16,388 nt of DNA from Candidatus Avimonoglobus intestinipullorum (GTDB lineage: Bacteria; Bacillota; Clostridia; UBA1381): positions 1 through 16,388 of the forward strand of contig DVND01000032.1 of the NCBI GenBank assembly GCA_018714645.1, written 5' to 3'. Shown in pieces: positions 7,817 to 15,072 of the stretch; the stretch's first letter is position 1, and each line of letters opens with the position of its first letter. The notes beneath the pieces were generated by a model that was not told the origin of the DNA, searched no databases, and saw only the letters and a program-made list of their open reading frames with translations. The position numbers and the translations under genes are program-made.

Positions 7817-8740
7817 ATGGAGTACGCATTGATCATAGCAGAGCAGATTTTGATCATGTTCCTGATGATCTTATTGGGGGCGTTCTGCTACAGGAAACAG
7901 ATTATTACAAAAGAGGGGAACCGGCAGCTTTCCGCCGTAGTGCTGCATGTGGTATGCCCGGTATTGATATTTATGGCGTACCAGACGGAATTTTCCAAGG
8001 AATTGCTGCAGGGGCTGCTGTGGGCGATGCTGCTGTCTGTGATTTCGTTTGTGATTGCCATCGCGTTTGCGGCGGTGGCAGTGCGGAAGGACCCGCGGCG
8101 CGAATATGCGATTGAAAAATGCTCGGTGATTTATTCCAACTGTGCATTTATGGGGTTTCCGCTGATCCAGGCGCTGTTCGGCAATACGGGGATTTTTTAC
8201 ACGACAGCGTACCTGACGCTGTTCAACCTGTTGGTGTGGTCCCATGGGGTCATGGTGATGAATGACAGCGTGAACTGGAAGGGGCTTGTAAAAGCTATGA
8301 AAGCGCCGACGATTATTGCGATAGTCCTGGGGATTATTTGTTATGTGGCGAATATCCGCCTGCCGGAGACGCTGGCGGCGGCGCTGAACTACATCGCGTC
8401 CATGAACACGCCCCTGGCGATGCTGGTGGCGGGCGCGACCATTGCCCAGACGAACCTTTTGAAAGCGTTCAAAAAGCCGCGGGTGTATCTGGTGGCGCTG
8501 TACAGGCTGCTGGTGATCCCGCTGCTGGTGCTGGCGGCCACCATGTTCCTGCCGGTCAGCCGGGAGGTGTACATGTCGGTCATCCTGGCCACGGCATGCC
8601 CAACAGCGACCATTTGTACGCTGTTTGCGATTTCTTATAATAAAAATGCACTGTATGCGTCGGAGCTGTTTGCCGTCACGACAATTTTGTCCGCCGTGAC
8701 AATGCCGTTGATGGTGCTGCTGGTGAATTTTGCAATTTAG
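7817..8740 (+). CDS. AEC (auxin efflux carrier) family transporter
   Basis: A 307-residue integral membrane protein of the AEC family, within the bile/arsenite/riboflavin transporter superfamily; members move small organic anions such as malate or other carboxylates. ATG 7817 is preceded by AGGGAGG (7804-7810). Longer in-frame starts lie inside the promoter and are ruled out. The sequence shows about ten hydrophobic segments (for example ~5-25, 38-55, 65-90, 165-185, 230-250, 290-307). It has the SNCAFMGFPL motif, an unwound-helix signature typical of the family, and a second-half counterpart around the TACPTATICTLFA stretch. The length is normal for the family (~300-320). It is the first gene of an operon, with only 10 nt before the dus start. 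Substrate and direction of transport cannot be inferred from the neighbours. Confidence 0.9.
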   Translation: MEYALIIAEQILIMFLMILLGAFCYRKQIITKEGNRQLSAVVLHVVCPVLIFMAYQTEFSKELLQGLLWAMLLSVISFVIAIAFAAVAVRKDPRREYAIEKCSVIYSNCAFMGFPLIQALFGNTGIFYTTAYLTLFNLLVWSHGVMVMNDSVNWKGLVKAMKAPTIIAIVLGIICYVANIRLPETLAAALNYIASMNTPLAMLVAGATIAQTNLLKAFKKPRVYLVALYRLLVIPLLVLAATMFLPVSREVYMSVILATACPTATICTLFAISYNKNALYASELFAVTTILSAVTMPLMVLLVNFAI

Positions 8741-8750
8741 AGGGACCGAT

Positions 8751-9713
8751 ATGAACATAGGGACGTTTACAATAGAAAACCCCGTTTTCCTCGCGCCGAT
8801 GGCGGGGGTGACGGACTTGCCGTTCCGCGTAATCTGCCGGCGGTATGGATGCGGGATGGCCTATTCGGAGATGGTGAGCGCCAAGGGGCTGTATTACAAA
8901 GATAAAAATACAAAGGAGCTGTTAAGGCTGGCGCCGGAGGAGCAGCCGGCGGCGGTGCAGTTTTTCGGCAGCGACCCGGAAATTATGGCGGCGGTGGTGC
9001 CGCAGCTGGAGGAGACGGGCGCGGCCTTGTTGGATATCAACATGGGCTGCCCCGCGCCGAAAATTGTGAACAACGGCGACGGCAGCGCCCTGATGAAGCA
9101 GCCGGCACTGGCGGGGAGAATCGTACGGGCGGTATGCGACGCCGCAACGCTGCCCGTGACGGTGAAAATCCGTAAGGGCTGGGACGGGGATACGGCGGTG
9201 GAATTTGCAAAAATCCTGGCGGCAAACGGCGCGGCGGCAATCACGGTGCACGGCCGGACGCGGATGCAGTTTTACAGCGGGAAGGCGGACTGGGACGTGA
9301 TTAAGCGCGTCAAGGCGGCGGTGGATATCCCGGTGATCGGTAACGGCGATATCTTCACAGCGCAGGATGCAAAGGATCTGTTTGCCTATACGGGCTGTGA
9401 CGGCGTCATGGTCGGCCGCGGCGCCCAGGGGAACCCGTTCCTGTTCCGCCAGATTCGGGAGCTGTTGACGGAGGGCGCAGTGCGGACGTACCCAACACCC
9501 CGCGACAAGCTGGAGCAGGCGATTGCGCACGCCCGGGCGCTGGTGGCGGAAAAGGGCGAGAACCGGGGCGTGAAGGAAGCGCGTAAGCACATCGCATGGT
9601 ATTTGAAGGGGATGCGCGGCGGAAGCGCGCTGAAAACAGAAATTTTCAAACTGACGTCGTTTGAAGCCGTGGAAGCGGCGCTGACGGCGCAAATGGAGCG
9701 TTGCAATGGATAA
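8751..9713 (+). CDS. dusB: tRNA-dihydrouridine synthase (DusB/NifR3 type)
   Basis: A 320-residue FMN- and NADPH-dependent enzyme that reduces specific uridines in tRNA D-loops to dihydrouridine in the cytoplasm. ATG 8751 follows AGAGGGA closely and gives the N-terminus expected of the family. The TIM-barrel opens with LAPMAGVTDLPFR (~11-23). DINMGCPAPKI contains the catalytic Cys100. KIRKGWD, the TVHGRTR strand and IGNGDI are the FMN and tRNA contact motifs, and VMVGRGAQGNP is the phosphate-binding loop. A small helical tRNA-binding domain fills the C-terminus. The length matches bacterial DusB (~320). It sits between an AEC permease (10-nt gap) and a GNAT gene (8-nt overlap), so it is transcribed with them; a functional link between the three is not evident. 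Confidence 0.96.
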   Translation: MNIGTFTIENPVFLAPMAGVTDLPFRVICRRYGCGMAYSEMVSAKGLYYKDKNTKELLRLAPEEQPAAVQFFGSDPEIMAAVVPQLEETGAALLDINMGCPAPKIVNNGDGSALMKQPALAGRIVRAVCDAATLPVTVKIRKGWDGDTAVEFAKILAANGAAAITVHGRTRMQFYSGKADWDVIKRVKAAVDIPVIGNGDIFTAQDAKDLFAYTGCDGVMVGRGAQGNPFLFRQIRELLTEGAVRTYPTPRDKLEQAIAHARALVAEKGENRGVKEARKHIAWYLKGMRGGSALKTEIFKLTSFEAVEAALTAQMERCNG

Positions 9714-10230
9714 GATACTGGAAACAGAGCGGCTGGTACTGCGGGCGCTCGATGGGAATGATTTTGAAAACCTGTGTACGATTTTGCAGGACGCGGAGGT
9801 GATGTATGCCTATGAGCATGCTTTCAGCGATGCGGAGGTGCGGGAGTGGATTGCGCGGCAGCTGGAGCGGTACCAAAGGGATGGCTTCGGGCTGTGGGGT
9901 GTGCTGCAAAAAAGCACGGGCGCGTTTATCGGCCAGTGCGGCCTGACGATGCAGGACATCGGCCGGGTGGCGCCGGTGGTGGAGATTGGGTACCTGTTCC
10001 GTAAGGATGCGTGGCACCAGGGCTATGCGACGGAAGCGGCCGCCGCCTGCCGGGAGTATGCCTTCGGGCGGGGGATGGATGAGGTGTATTCCATTATCCG
10101 CGATACCAACGCCGCCTCCCGGCGGGTGGCGCTGCGCAATGGGATGAAGTTGCGGGGGTCGATCGTGAAGCATTACTATGGGATGGATATGCCCCATGAC
10201 ATTTATTCCGTCCGCAGGGATGGGGAATAA
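9706..10230 (+). CDS. GNAT-family N-acetyltransferase (RimJ/RimL-like)
   Basis: A 174-residue acetyl-CoA-dependent acetyltransferase. It opens with the ETERLVLR motif typical of RimJ/RimL-type GNATs. A central beta-sheet includes GFIGQCGL-like strand residues, followed by EIGYLF and the acetyl-CoA pyrophosphate-binding loop HQGYAT (104-109). The C-terminal motif N-A-A-S-R-R-V-A-L-R-N-G-M (~137-149) is characteristic of the family. The start ATG 9706 lies within the last codons of the dus gene (8-nt overlap), implying translational coupling. RimJ/RimL relatives acetylate ribosomal protein N-termini, but close homologues also act on small amines and antibiotics, so the acceptor is unknown. The position after a tRNA-modification gene fits a translation role only loosely. 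Confidence 0.93.
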   Translation: MDKILETERLVLRALDGNDFENLCTILQDAEVMYAYEHAFSDAEVREWIARQLERYQRDGFGLWGVLQKSTGAFIGQCGLTMQDIGRVAPVVEIGYLFRKDAWHQGYATEAAAACREYAFGRGMDEVYSIIRDTNAASRRVALRNGMKLRGSIVKHYYGMDMPHDIYSVRRDGE

Positions 10231-10240
10231 GGGGTTTTTT
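10203..10240 (+). terminator. Possible weak terminator after the GNAT gene
   Basis: An imperfect hairpin (7 bp, an interior loop, then 3 bp around GCAG) spans 10203-10230 and ends on the GNAT stop codon. It is followed by GGGG and then six Ts (10235-10240). The gap before the T-run weakens the case, so transcription may read partly into typA. Confidence 0.35.
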
Positions 10241-10302
10241 ACAAGAATACAGGGAAAAGTGCGGCGATTTTTCACGGCTTTCATGAAATTTCCTCCAAAA
10301 GA

Positions 10303-10331
10303 TTGTAAATTTAGTCTGGATGTGTTAAACT
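10303..10331 (+). promoter_or_regulatory. Probable promoter for typA
   Basis: TTGTAA (10303-10308), a 17-bp spacer, then TAAACT (10326-10331). Each hexamer matches consensus at four of six positions, so this is weaker than the other promoters here. The placement, 32 nt before the start codon with a good ribosome binding site between, supports it. The remaining intergenic bases (10241-10302) show nothing else I can support. Confidence 0.55.
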
Positions 10332-10362
10332 GAAAGATGGAATAGATTTGGAGGAATAAAAG

Positions 10363-12186
10363 ATGGTAAACCGCGAAAATATTAGGAATATTGCAATTAT
10401 CGCCCATGTAGACCATGGAAAGACGACGCTGGTGGATGCGATGCTGAAACAGAGCGGGATTTTTCGCGAGAATGAGCAGGTGGAAGAACGGGTCATGGAC
10501 TCCAACGATTTGGAGCGGGAACGCGGCATCACGATTTTGGCGAAAAATACCTCGCTGTATTACAACGGCGTGAAGATCAATATCATTGATACGCCGGGGC
10601 ACGCGGATTTCGGCGGCGAGGTGGAGCGCGGGCTGGAGATGGTGGACGGCGTTTTGCTGCTGGTGGATGCGTTTGAGGGCTGTATGCCGCAGACGCGGTT
10701 TGTCCTCTCCAAGGCGCTGGCGCTGGATCTGAAGCCGATCATTGTGGTGAATAAGGTGGACAGGCCCAATGCGCGGCCCTATGAGGTGGTGGATGAGGTG
10801 CTGGAGCTGTTCATTGATCTGGACGCCACGGACGAGCAATTGGATACGCCCGTGATTTATGCGTCCGGCCGGGATGGCTGGGCCACGGCGGAATACAACC
10901 CCGAACAGCCCAACAGGGATTTGAAGGAGCTGTTTGAGCTGATTGTCAACGCCATTCCCTGCCCGCAGTGCGAAGAGGAGGGGCCGTTCCAGATGCTGGT
11001 CTCCAATATCGATTATGACGATTACACCGGCCGGATCGCGGTGGGGAAAATTGAGCGGGGCAGCATTAAGACCAATATGCCGTTGGCGGTATGCCGCCCG
11101 GATGGGACGACGGCCCGCGGCAAGGCGACAAAGCTGTTCACTTTTGAGGGCCTGAATAAAACAGCGGCGGACGAGGTCGGCGCGGGGGATGTGGTGGCCA
11201 TTTCCGGCATCACGGACATCAATATCGGGGATACGCTCTGCGATGTGGAGCATCCGGAACCGCTGCCGTTTGTGAAGATTGACGACCCGGTGCTGTCCAT
11301 GACGTTCAGCGTCAATGACAGCCCGTTCGCAGGGCAGGACGGGAAATTCGTCACCTCCCGCCATCTGCGCGACCGCCTGTACCGGGAGCTGGACTCCAAT
11401 ATCAGCCTGCACGTAGAAGATACGGATACCACAGAGGCGTTTACGGTATCGGGGCGGGGGGAGCTGCACCTATCGGTATTGATTGAAAATATGCGCCGGG
11501 AAGGATATGAATTCCAGGTATCGAACCCGGTGGTGATCTATAAGGAAATTGACGGCGTGAAATGCGAGCCGGTTGAACGCCTGACGGTGGATGTGCCGGA
11601 GGAATACACCGGGGTGGTCATGGATGGGGTCATCCAGCGCAAGGGCGAGATGACCAACATGGTGCCCACAACGCAGAACTATACCCGACTGGAATTCCTA
11701 ATCCCGTCCCGGGGGCTGATTGGCTATCGGAGCGAGCTGCTGACTGCCACCAAGGGGACGGGGATCATCAACAGCATCCTGCACGGTTATGAGCCTTATA
11801 AGGGCGATTTCCAGAGCCGGAACCGCGGCGCGCTGATCGCCTGGGAGAATGGGGAGAGCGTCACGTATGGGCTGTATAATGCGCAGGAGCGCGGGACGCT
11901 GTTTATCGGGCCGGGCGTGAAGGTGTATGAAGGGATGATTGTCGGGGAAAATTCCCGCCTGGAGGACATTGTGGTCAATGTCTGTAAGAAAAAGCATGTG
12001 ACAAATACCCGTGCGGCGGGGTCTGACGATGCGCTGAAGTTGGTGCCGCCGCGGGAGATGAGTTTGGAGCAATGTCTGGACTTTATCGCCGACGATGAAC
12101 TGCTGGAGGTGACGCCCCATCATCTACGGATGCGCAAACGGATTTTGCAGACGGATTTGCGGGCGAAGGCGAAAAACAGAAAATAA
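10363..12186 (+). CDS. typA: Ribosome-associated translational GTPase TypA/BipA
   Basis: A 607-residue GTPase of the EF-G/LepA class that binds the 70S ribosome and supports ribosome assembly and growth under stress or cold. ATG 10363 has TTGGAGGA (10348-10354) 8 nt upstream. The G domain shows G1 AHVDHGKTTL (14-23), the G2 region ERGITI, G3 DTPGH (76-80) and G4 NKVD (130-133). A beta-barrel domain II and EF-G-like domains follow (GRGELHLS, then VMDGVIQRKGEM and PSRGLIGYRSE). The TypA-specific C-terminal domain includes NSRLEDIVVN and ends in a basic tail. The length is the family norm (~605-615) and all G motifs are intact. It appears to be a single-gene unit with its own promoter and terminator. 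Its stop codon lies inside the base of that terminator, facing the convergent ABC operon. Confidence 0.98.
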   Translation: MVNRENIRNIAIIAHVDHGKTTLVDAMLKQSGIFRENEQVEERVMDSNDLERERGITILAKNTSLYYNGVKINIIDTPGHADFGGEVERGLEMVDGVLLLVDAFEGCMPQTRFVLSKALALDLKPIIVVNKVDRPNARPYEVVDEVLELFIDLDATDEQLDTPVIYASGRDGWATAEYNPEQPNRDLKELFELIVNAIPCPQCEEEGPFQMLVSNIDYDDYTGRIAVGKIERGSIKTNMPLAVCRPDGTTARGKATKLFTFEGLNKTAADEVGAGDVVAISGITDINIGDTLCDVEHPEPLPFVKIDDPVLSMTFSVNDSPFAGQDGKFVTSRHLRDRLYRELDSNISLHVEDTDTTEAFTVSGRGELHLSVLIENMRREGYEFQVSNPVVIYKEIDGVKCEPVERLTVDVPEEYTGVVMDGVIQRKGEMTNMVPTTQNYTRLEFLIPSRGLIGYRSELLTATKGTGIINSILHGYEPYKGDFQSRNRGALIAWENGESVTYGLYNAQERGTLFIGPGVKVYEGMIVGENSRLEDIVVNVCKKKHVTNTRAAGSDDALKLVPPREMSLEQCLDFIADDELLEVTPHHLRMRKRILQTDLRAKAKNRK

Positions 12187-12214
12187 AAAAACAGGCCGTC
12201 CGGCCTGTTTTTTT
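12185..12214. terminator. Bidirectional terminator shared by typA and the convergent ABC operon
   Basis: A-run 12185-12191, stem ACAGGCC, loop GTCC, stem GGCCTGT, T-run 12208-12214. The full palindrome pairs 12185-12198 with 12201-12214. It has a U-tract on either strand and is the only sequence between the two converging genes. Part of each gene's stop codon (12184-12186 on +, 12213-12215 on -) lies within it. Confidence 0.92.
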
Positions 12215-12800
12215 ATAGAAGCGTTTTTTTATAAATAGAAGTGGAAATCCGCCAGGAACATATGGTCAGGACTGCAAAAACAGCTGCGGCAATGCCGAGG
12301 ATCGGGACGTTGATTCCCGTCCCCTCAATAATCAGCGGGGAGATGCCGACGCTGCCCACGATCCAGATGAGCATCACCGGGATGCGGGATTTTACCTGGC
12401 CGTATTTGTAGGTGACCGGGATGGAAAAGGACAGGAAAAACATGGCGAGGGTCAAGGAGTACAGCATGTAGATGCCGTCCCACAGGGATGGCTTTGCCAG
12501 CAGGATACAGGTAAGGTATTGCAGGGCGGAAGCCGGCAGCCAGATGAGAAGCATTTCCACATACCGCGCGCCGACAATGCTTTCCGCCTTGACGGGCAGC
12601 GTTTTATGCAGCGTCTGGATGCCGTCCCGCTCCTCTACGGCGAAAACCCCCATGATAAACACATAAATGGACATCAGGATCAATATGGGGACGAACACCG
12701 CCGTATTATGAAACATCAGTGGGAACAGAATGTTGTACAGGGCAACAAACAACAGCGAGCCCTTCATAATATAGAAATCCGTTTTAATGATATTGAACAT
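12213..12800 (-). CDS. ABC-2-type transporter permease
   Basis: A 195-residue membrane protein encoded directly after the ABC ATPase, with a 14-nt gap whose GAAAGGAG site overlaps the ATPase stop region. It shows about six hydrophobic helices (residues ~15-31, 35-53, 82-103, 108-131, 141-160 and 167-187). A charged segment after helix 2, containing EERDG and the phrase LHKTLPVK, is a recurring feature of small ABC-2 permeases of this kind. It resembles the ABC2_membrane_5 group found with YtrA/YhcF-type regulators. It would dimerise or pair to form the membrane part of an exporter with the upstream ATPase. The substrate is unknown; related operons respond to cell-wall-active antibiotics. The last codons run into the shared terminator. 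Confidence 0.88.
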   Translation of the reverse strand: MFNIIKTDFYIMKGSLLFVALYNILFPLMFHNTAVFVPILILMSIYVFIMGVFAVEERDGIQTLHKTLPVKAESIVGARYVEMLLIWLPASALQYLTCILLAKPSLWDGIYMLYSLTLAMFFLSFSIPVTYKYGQVKSRIPVMLIWIVGSVGISPLIIEGTGINVPILGIAAAVFAVLTICSWRISTSIYKKTLL

Positions 12801-12814
12801 GGCTATTGCTCCTT

Positions 12815-13663
12815 TCAGCGGACATAAAACCGCATGATATCTTCGATGGCGGGCTTTTCAAACAGAAGGCCGGGATATGCTTTTTTCAAAGCGGCGGCTT
12901 CTGTTGTCAGCCCTTCAAAATTCATGGAATTCTTTTTGTGGGAAACCATGTGTTCCATCAGGGTGGAATCCAGCAGGGAAACCGGGCCTTTCACAACACG
13001 GTGGGCGTCCAGGAGTTCATCCTTGGGCCGGTCCAGGAGGATTTTCCCGTTGTCCACCAGGATAATATAGTCTGCGGTGCGGTCCAGGTCTGAGGTGATA
13101 TGGGTGGAGAAGATGACCGTAAATTCTTCAGCGGAGATTTTCTCCGACAGCAGATCCATCAATTCCTCCCGGGCGACCGGGTCCAGCCCGGACGAGGGTT
13201 CATCCATCACAACGAGCTCCGCATGGTGGGAGAGCGCCAGGGAGATATTGTATTTTGCCCGCATGCCCGTGGAAAGCTCTTTGATTTTCCTGTCCCGCGG
13301 CAGGCCGAATTTTTGAACATATCCCTGGTAAGCCGCCTCGTCCCAGTTTTTATAAAACCGGCGGATGATGTTTTTCATCTGTTCCAGCGTCAGCCCGGCG
13401 TAGAAATTGCCGTTGCCCAGCACGATGCCGATGCTGTTTTTGATGTCGCCGGCGTCCGCGGCCATGTCCGCCCCTAAAACGGAAACGGAACCGGAATCGG
13501 GCTGGAGCATGCCCAGAAGCGTTTTGATAATCGTGGTTTTGCCGGCGCCGTTTTTTCCGATAATGCCGGTGATATATCCCTTTTGAATTTGCAGGTTCAC
13601 ATTTTTCAGGGAAAAATCCCCCAAGTTTTTATTGATGTTTTTTAATTTTGCGATGCTTTCCAT
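12815..13663 (-). CDS. ABC transporter ATP-binding protein (YtrB-like)
   Basis: A 282-residue ATPase that would power the adjacent permease at the membrane. Walker A is GKNGAGKTT (36-44), the signature is LSTGM (130-134, in place of LSGGQ), Walker B is ELVVMDEP (149-156) with D-loop SGLD, and the switch His lies in STHITSDL. The usual Q-loop Gln is not obvious: the region reads IVLGNGNFYAGLT (~80-92). The ~70-residue tail after the nucleotide-binding domain is typical of two-component ABC-2 exporters. The start is 2 nt after the GntR stop, with AGGGAGG inside the final GntR codons, so translation is coupled. By family and context it belongs to a GntR-regulated exporter, probably for a peptide, antibiotic or lipid-linked compound; the substrate cannot be named. 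Confidence 0.95.
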   Translation of the reverse strand: MESIAKLKNINKNLGDFSLKNVNLQIQKGYITGIIGKNGAGKTTIIKTLLGMLQPDSGSVSVLGADMAADAGDIKNSIGIVLGNGNFYAGLTLEQMKNIIRRFYKNWDEAAYQGYVQKFGLPRDRKIKELSTGMRAKYNISLALSHHAELVVMDEPSSGLDPVAREELMDLLSEKISAEEFTVIFSTHITSDLDRTADYIILVDNGKILLDRPKDELLDAHRVVKGPVSLLDSTLMEHMVSHKKNSMNFEGLTTEAAALKKAYPGLLFEKPAIEDIMRFYVR

Positions 13664-13665
13664 GC

Positions 13666-14040
13666 TTATACCTCCCTGTATAGTTCAGAAACGAGTTCCA
13701 AGAATGCGTTTTGGTTCAATTGAAGTTCTTTTGAAATATCAATGGCGTCCAGGATGTGCTGCTCCATGGCGCTTTGCTTGTGTTCCTTTGCCAGCTGCGC
13801 GCTCCTGCGGGACACCACGGAGCCTTTCTGGGGCTGGGTCTGGATGTACCCCTGCGCCTCCAGCAGCTCATATGCCTTTTTGGTTGTAATCACGCTGACC
13901 GATAGGTCCTTCGCCAGCATCCGGATGGAGGGAAGGGCGTCCCCTTCCGCCAGTGTGCCGTTGATGATGTCCTGCCGGATGGCGTCCACAATTTGCTGGT
14001 AGATGGGTGTGTCCGATCGGTTGGATATCAAAATATGCAT
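13666..14040 (-). CDS. GntR-family (YtrA-type) transcriptional repressor
   Basis: A 124-residue regulator with an N-terminal winged helix-turn-helix (residues ~8-75). It carries the GntR hallmarks PIYQQIVDAIRQDI, LPSIRMLAKDLSVS and TTKKAYELLEAQGYI. A short C-terminal helical region (~80-124) is presumably for dimerisation. The small size marks the YtrA subfamily, which lacks a large ligand-binding domain. ATG 14040 is chosen because AAGGGG (14048-14053) sits 7 nt before it; the longer in-frame start near 14115 would put the operon's own -10 box and operator inside the gene. It is the first gene of the operon with the ABC ATPase and permease. A perfect inverted repeat over its promoter suggests autorepression, relieved by a signal linked to the transporter's substrate. 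Confidence 0.94.
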   Translation of the reverse strand: MHILISNRSDTPIYQQIVDAIRQDIINGTLAEGDALPSIRMLAKDLSVSVITTKKAYELLEAQGYIQTQPQKGSVVSRRSAQLAKEHKQSAMEQHILDAIDISKELQLNQNAFLELVSELYREV

Positions 14041-14056
14041 AACGTCACCCCTTAAA

Positions 14057-14097
14057 TTGTATATACTGTATATTTGGTATATATACAGTATATACAA
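14057..14097. promoter_or_regulatory. Operator-like 17-bp perfect inverted repeat upstream of the GntR gene
   Basis: Arms TTGTATATACTGTATAT (14057-14073) and ATATACAGTATATACAA (14081-14097) are exact reverse complements separated by 7 nt. The right arm covers the -10 box of the GntR operon and the dyad centre falls near the predicted transcript start. GT...AC symmetry is typical of GntR-family operators. A further copy of ATATACAGT lies at 14101-14109, between the -10 and -35. Confidence 0.88.
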
Positions 14098-14115
14098 ATG
14101 ATATACAGTTGTCAA
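14087..14115 (-). promoter_or_regulatory. Sigma-A-type promoter of the GntR-ABC operon
   Basis: On the minus strand TTGACA (14115-14110) and TATACT (14092-14087) are separated by exactly 17 bp. The transcript should start near 14080, giving a ~40-nt leader that carries most of the operator. The -35 is a perfect consensus, so the promoter should be strong unless repressed. Confidence 0.9.
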
Positions 14116-14161
14116 GGGGTTTTCAAAAAAAATTTTGGTTTATTTTGTGTAAAGGATTTTA

Positions 14162-14190
14162 TTGAAATTATGGGGGGAACATAGTAAAAT
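14162..14190 (+). promoter_or_regulatory. Sigma-A-type promoter for dapF-dapL
   Basis: TTGAAA (14162-14167), 17 bp, TAAAAT (14185-14190); both hexamers match consensus at 5 of 6. It diverges from the GntR promoter. The ~46 nt between the two -35 boxes (14116-14161) are AT-rich with A- and T-tracts and could act as an UP element for either promoter. Confidence 0.85.
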
Positions 14191-14220
14191 AAAAGAAAGA
14201 TTACGAAAGGATGGATGAGG

Positions 14221-15054
14221 ATGCGGTTTACGAAGATGCAGGGGCTCGGCAACGACTATGTTTATGTGAATTGTTTGGAACGGCAGTTGGAGAACCCCAA
14301 TGCGGTATCTGCCAAAATCAGCGACAGGCATTTCGGGATTGGTTCGGATGGCCTTGTGCTGATTTGCCCGTCGGAGCAGGCAGATTTCCGGATGGACATG
14401 TTCAACGCCGACGGCAGCCAGGCAGAAATGTGCGGCAACGCCATCCGGTGTGTGGGAAAGTATGTATTTGACAAAGGGCTGACAAAGAAGGAGACCATTA
14501 CAATTGAAACGCTGGCGGGGATCAAAACGCTGGAATTGCGCGTGGCGGGCGGCGCGGTGGAAGCGGTGCGGGTGAATATGGGAAGCCCGGAGCTGCATCC
14601 TGAGAAAATCCCCATTCAATCCGGGCTGGAGCAGTTTTTGCAGCAGCCGGTCATGGTGGATGGAAAGGAATATAAGGTGACGGGCGTATCCATGGGCAAT
14701 CCGCATGCGGTCACGTTTATGGAACATATCGCGGACTTGCCGCTGCCGGTGCTGGGGCCGAAATTTGAGAACCATCCATTGTTCCCCAAGCGGATCAACA
14801 CGGAATTTGTGGAGCCGGTGGACAGGAACACCATCAAAATGCGGGTGTGGGAGCGCGGCGCCGGCGAGACGCTGGCCTGCGGCACGGGCGCCTGCGCGTC
14901 TATGGTGGCGGCGCATCTGGCCGGGCTGGTGGGAGAAGAGGCGGATGTGGCCCTGCTGGGCGGCACGCTGCACATTGAATGGAACAAGGCAGACAACTGC
15001 GTTTATATGACAGGGCCGTGCGCCTTTGTATTTGAGGGTGAAATAGATTTATAA
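14221..15054 (+). CDS. dapF: Diaminopimelate epimerase
   Basis: A 277-residue, cofactor-independent cytoplasmic epimerase that converts LL-diaminopimelate to meso-diaminopimelate, used for peptidoglycan cross-links and lysine. Two pseudo-symmetric halves each supply one catalytic Cys: C71 in MCGNAIRC and C220 in ACGTGACA. FTKMQGLGNDY (3-13) and HFGIGSDG are the N-terminal substrate-binding motifs, and MGNPH and WERGAGET complete the site. Length is normal (~275). ATG 14221 is preferred over 14215 because the AAAGGA site (14206-14211) lies 9 nt from the former but only 3 nt from the latter, and because family members begin MxFxKM; the earlier start would add two residues (Met-Arg). It is followed after 18 nt by dapL, the enzyme that makes its substrate. 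Confidence 0.97.
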   Translation: MRFTKMQGLGNDYVYVNCLERQLENPNAVSAKISDRHFGIGSDGLVLICPSEQADFRMDMFNADGSQAEMCGNAIRCVGKYVFDKGLTKKETITIETLAGIKTLELRVAGGAVEAVRVNMGSPELHPEKIPIQSGLEQFLQQPVMVDGKEYKVTGVSMGNPHAVTFMEHIADLPLPVLGPKFENHPLFPKRINTEFVEPVDRNTIKMRVWERGAGETLACGTGACASMVAAHLAGLVGEEADVALLGGTLHIEWNKADNCVYMTGPCAFVFEGEIDL

Positions 15055-15072
15055 CAGGAAGGAATGGAGCAC

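Noticed and set aside
9646..11469. A 607-codon open frame on the minus strand, antisense to dus, GNAT and typA
   Set aside because: It spans three well-recognised plus-strand genes, its product is rich in His, Arg, Pro and Ile with no family motif, and no Shine-Dalgarno or promoter precedes it. Its length equal to TypA is coincidence; GC-biased third positions create such frames.
14041..14115. A 25-residue N-terminal extension of the GntR protein
   Set aside because: The extension is encoded by the operator and -10 box, so it would not be fully transcribed. Its Tyr/Ile-rich sequence is simply the TATA-rich palindrome translated.
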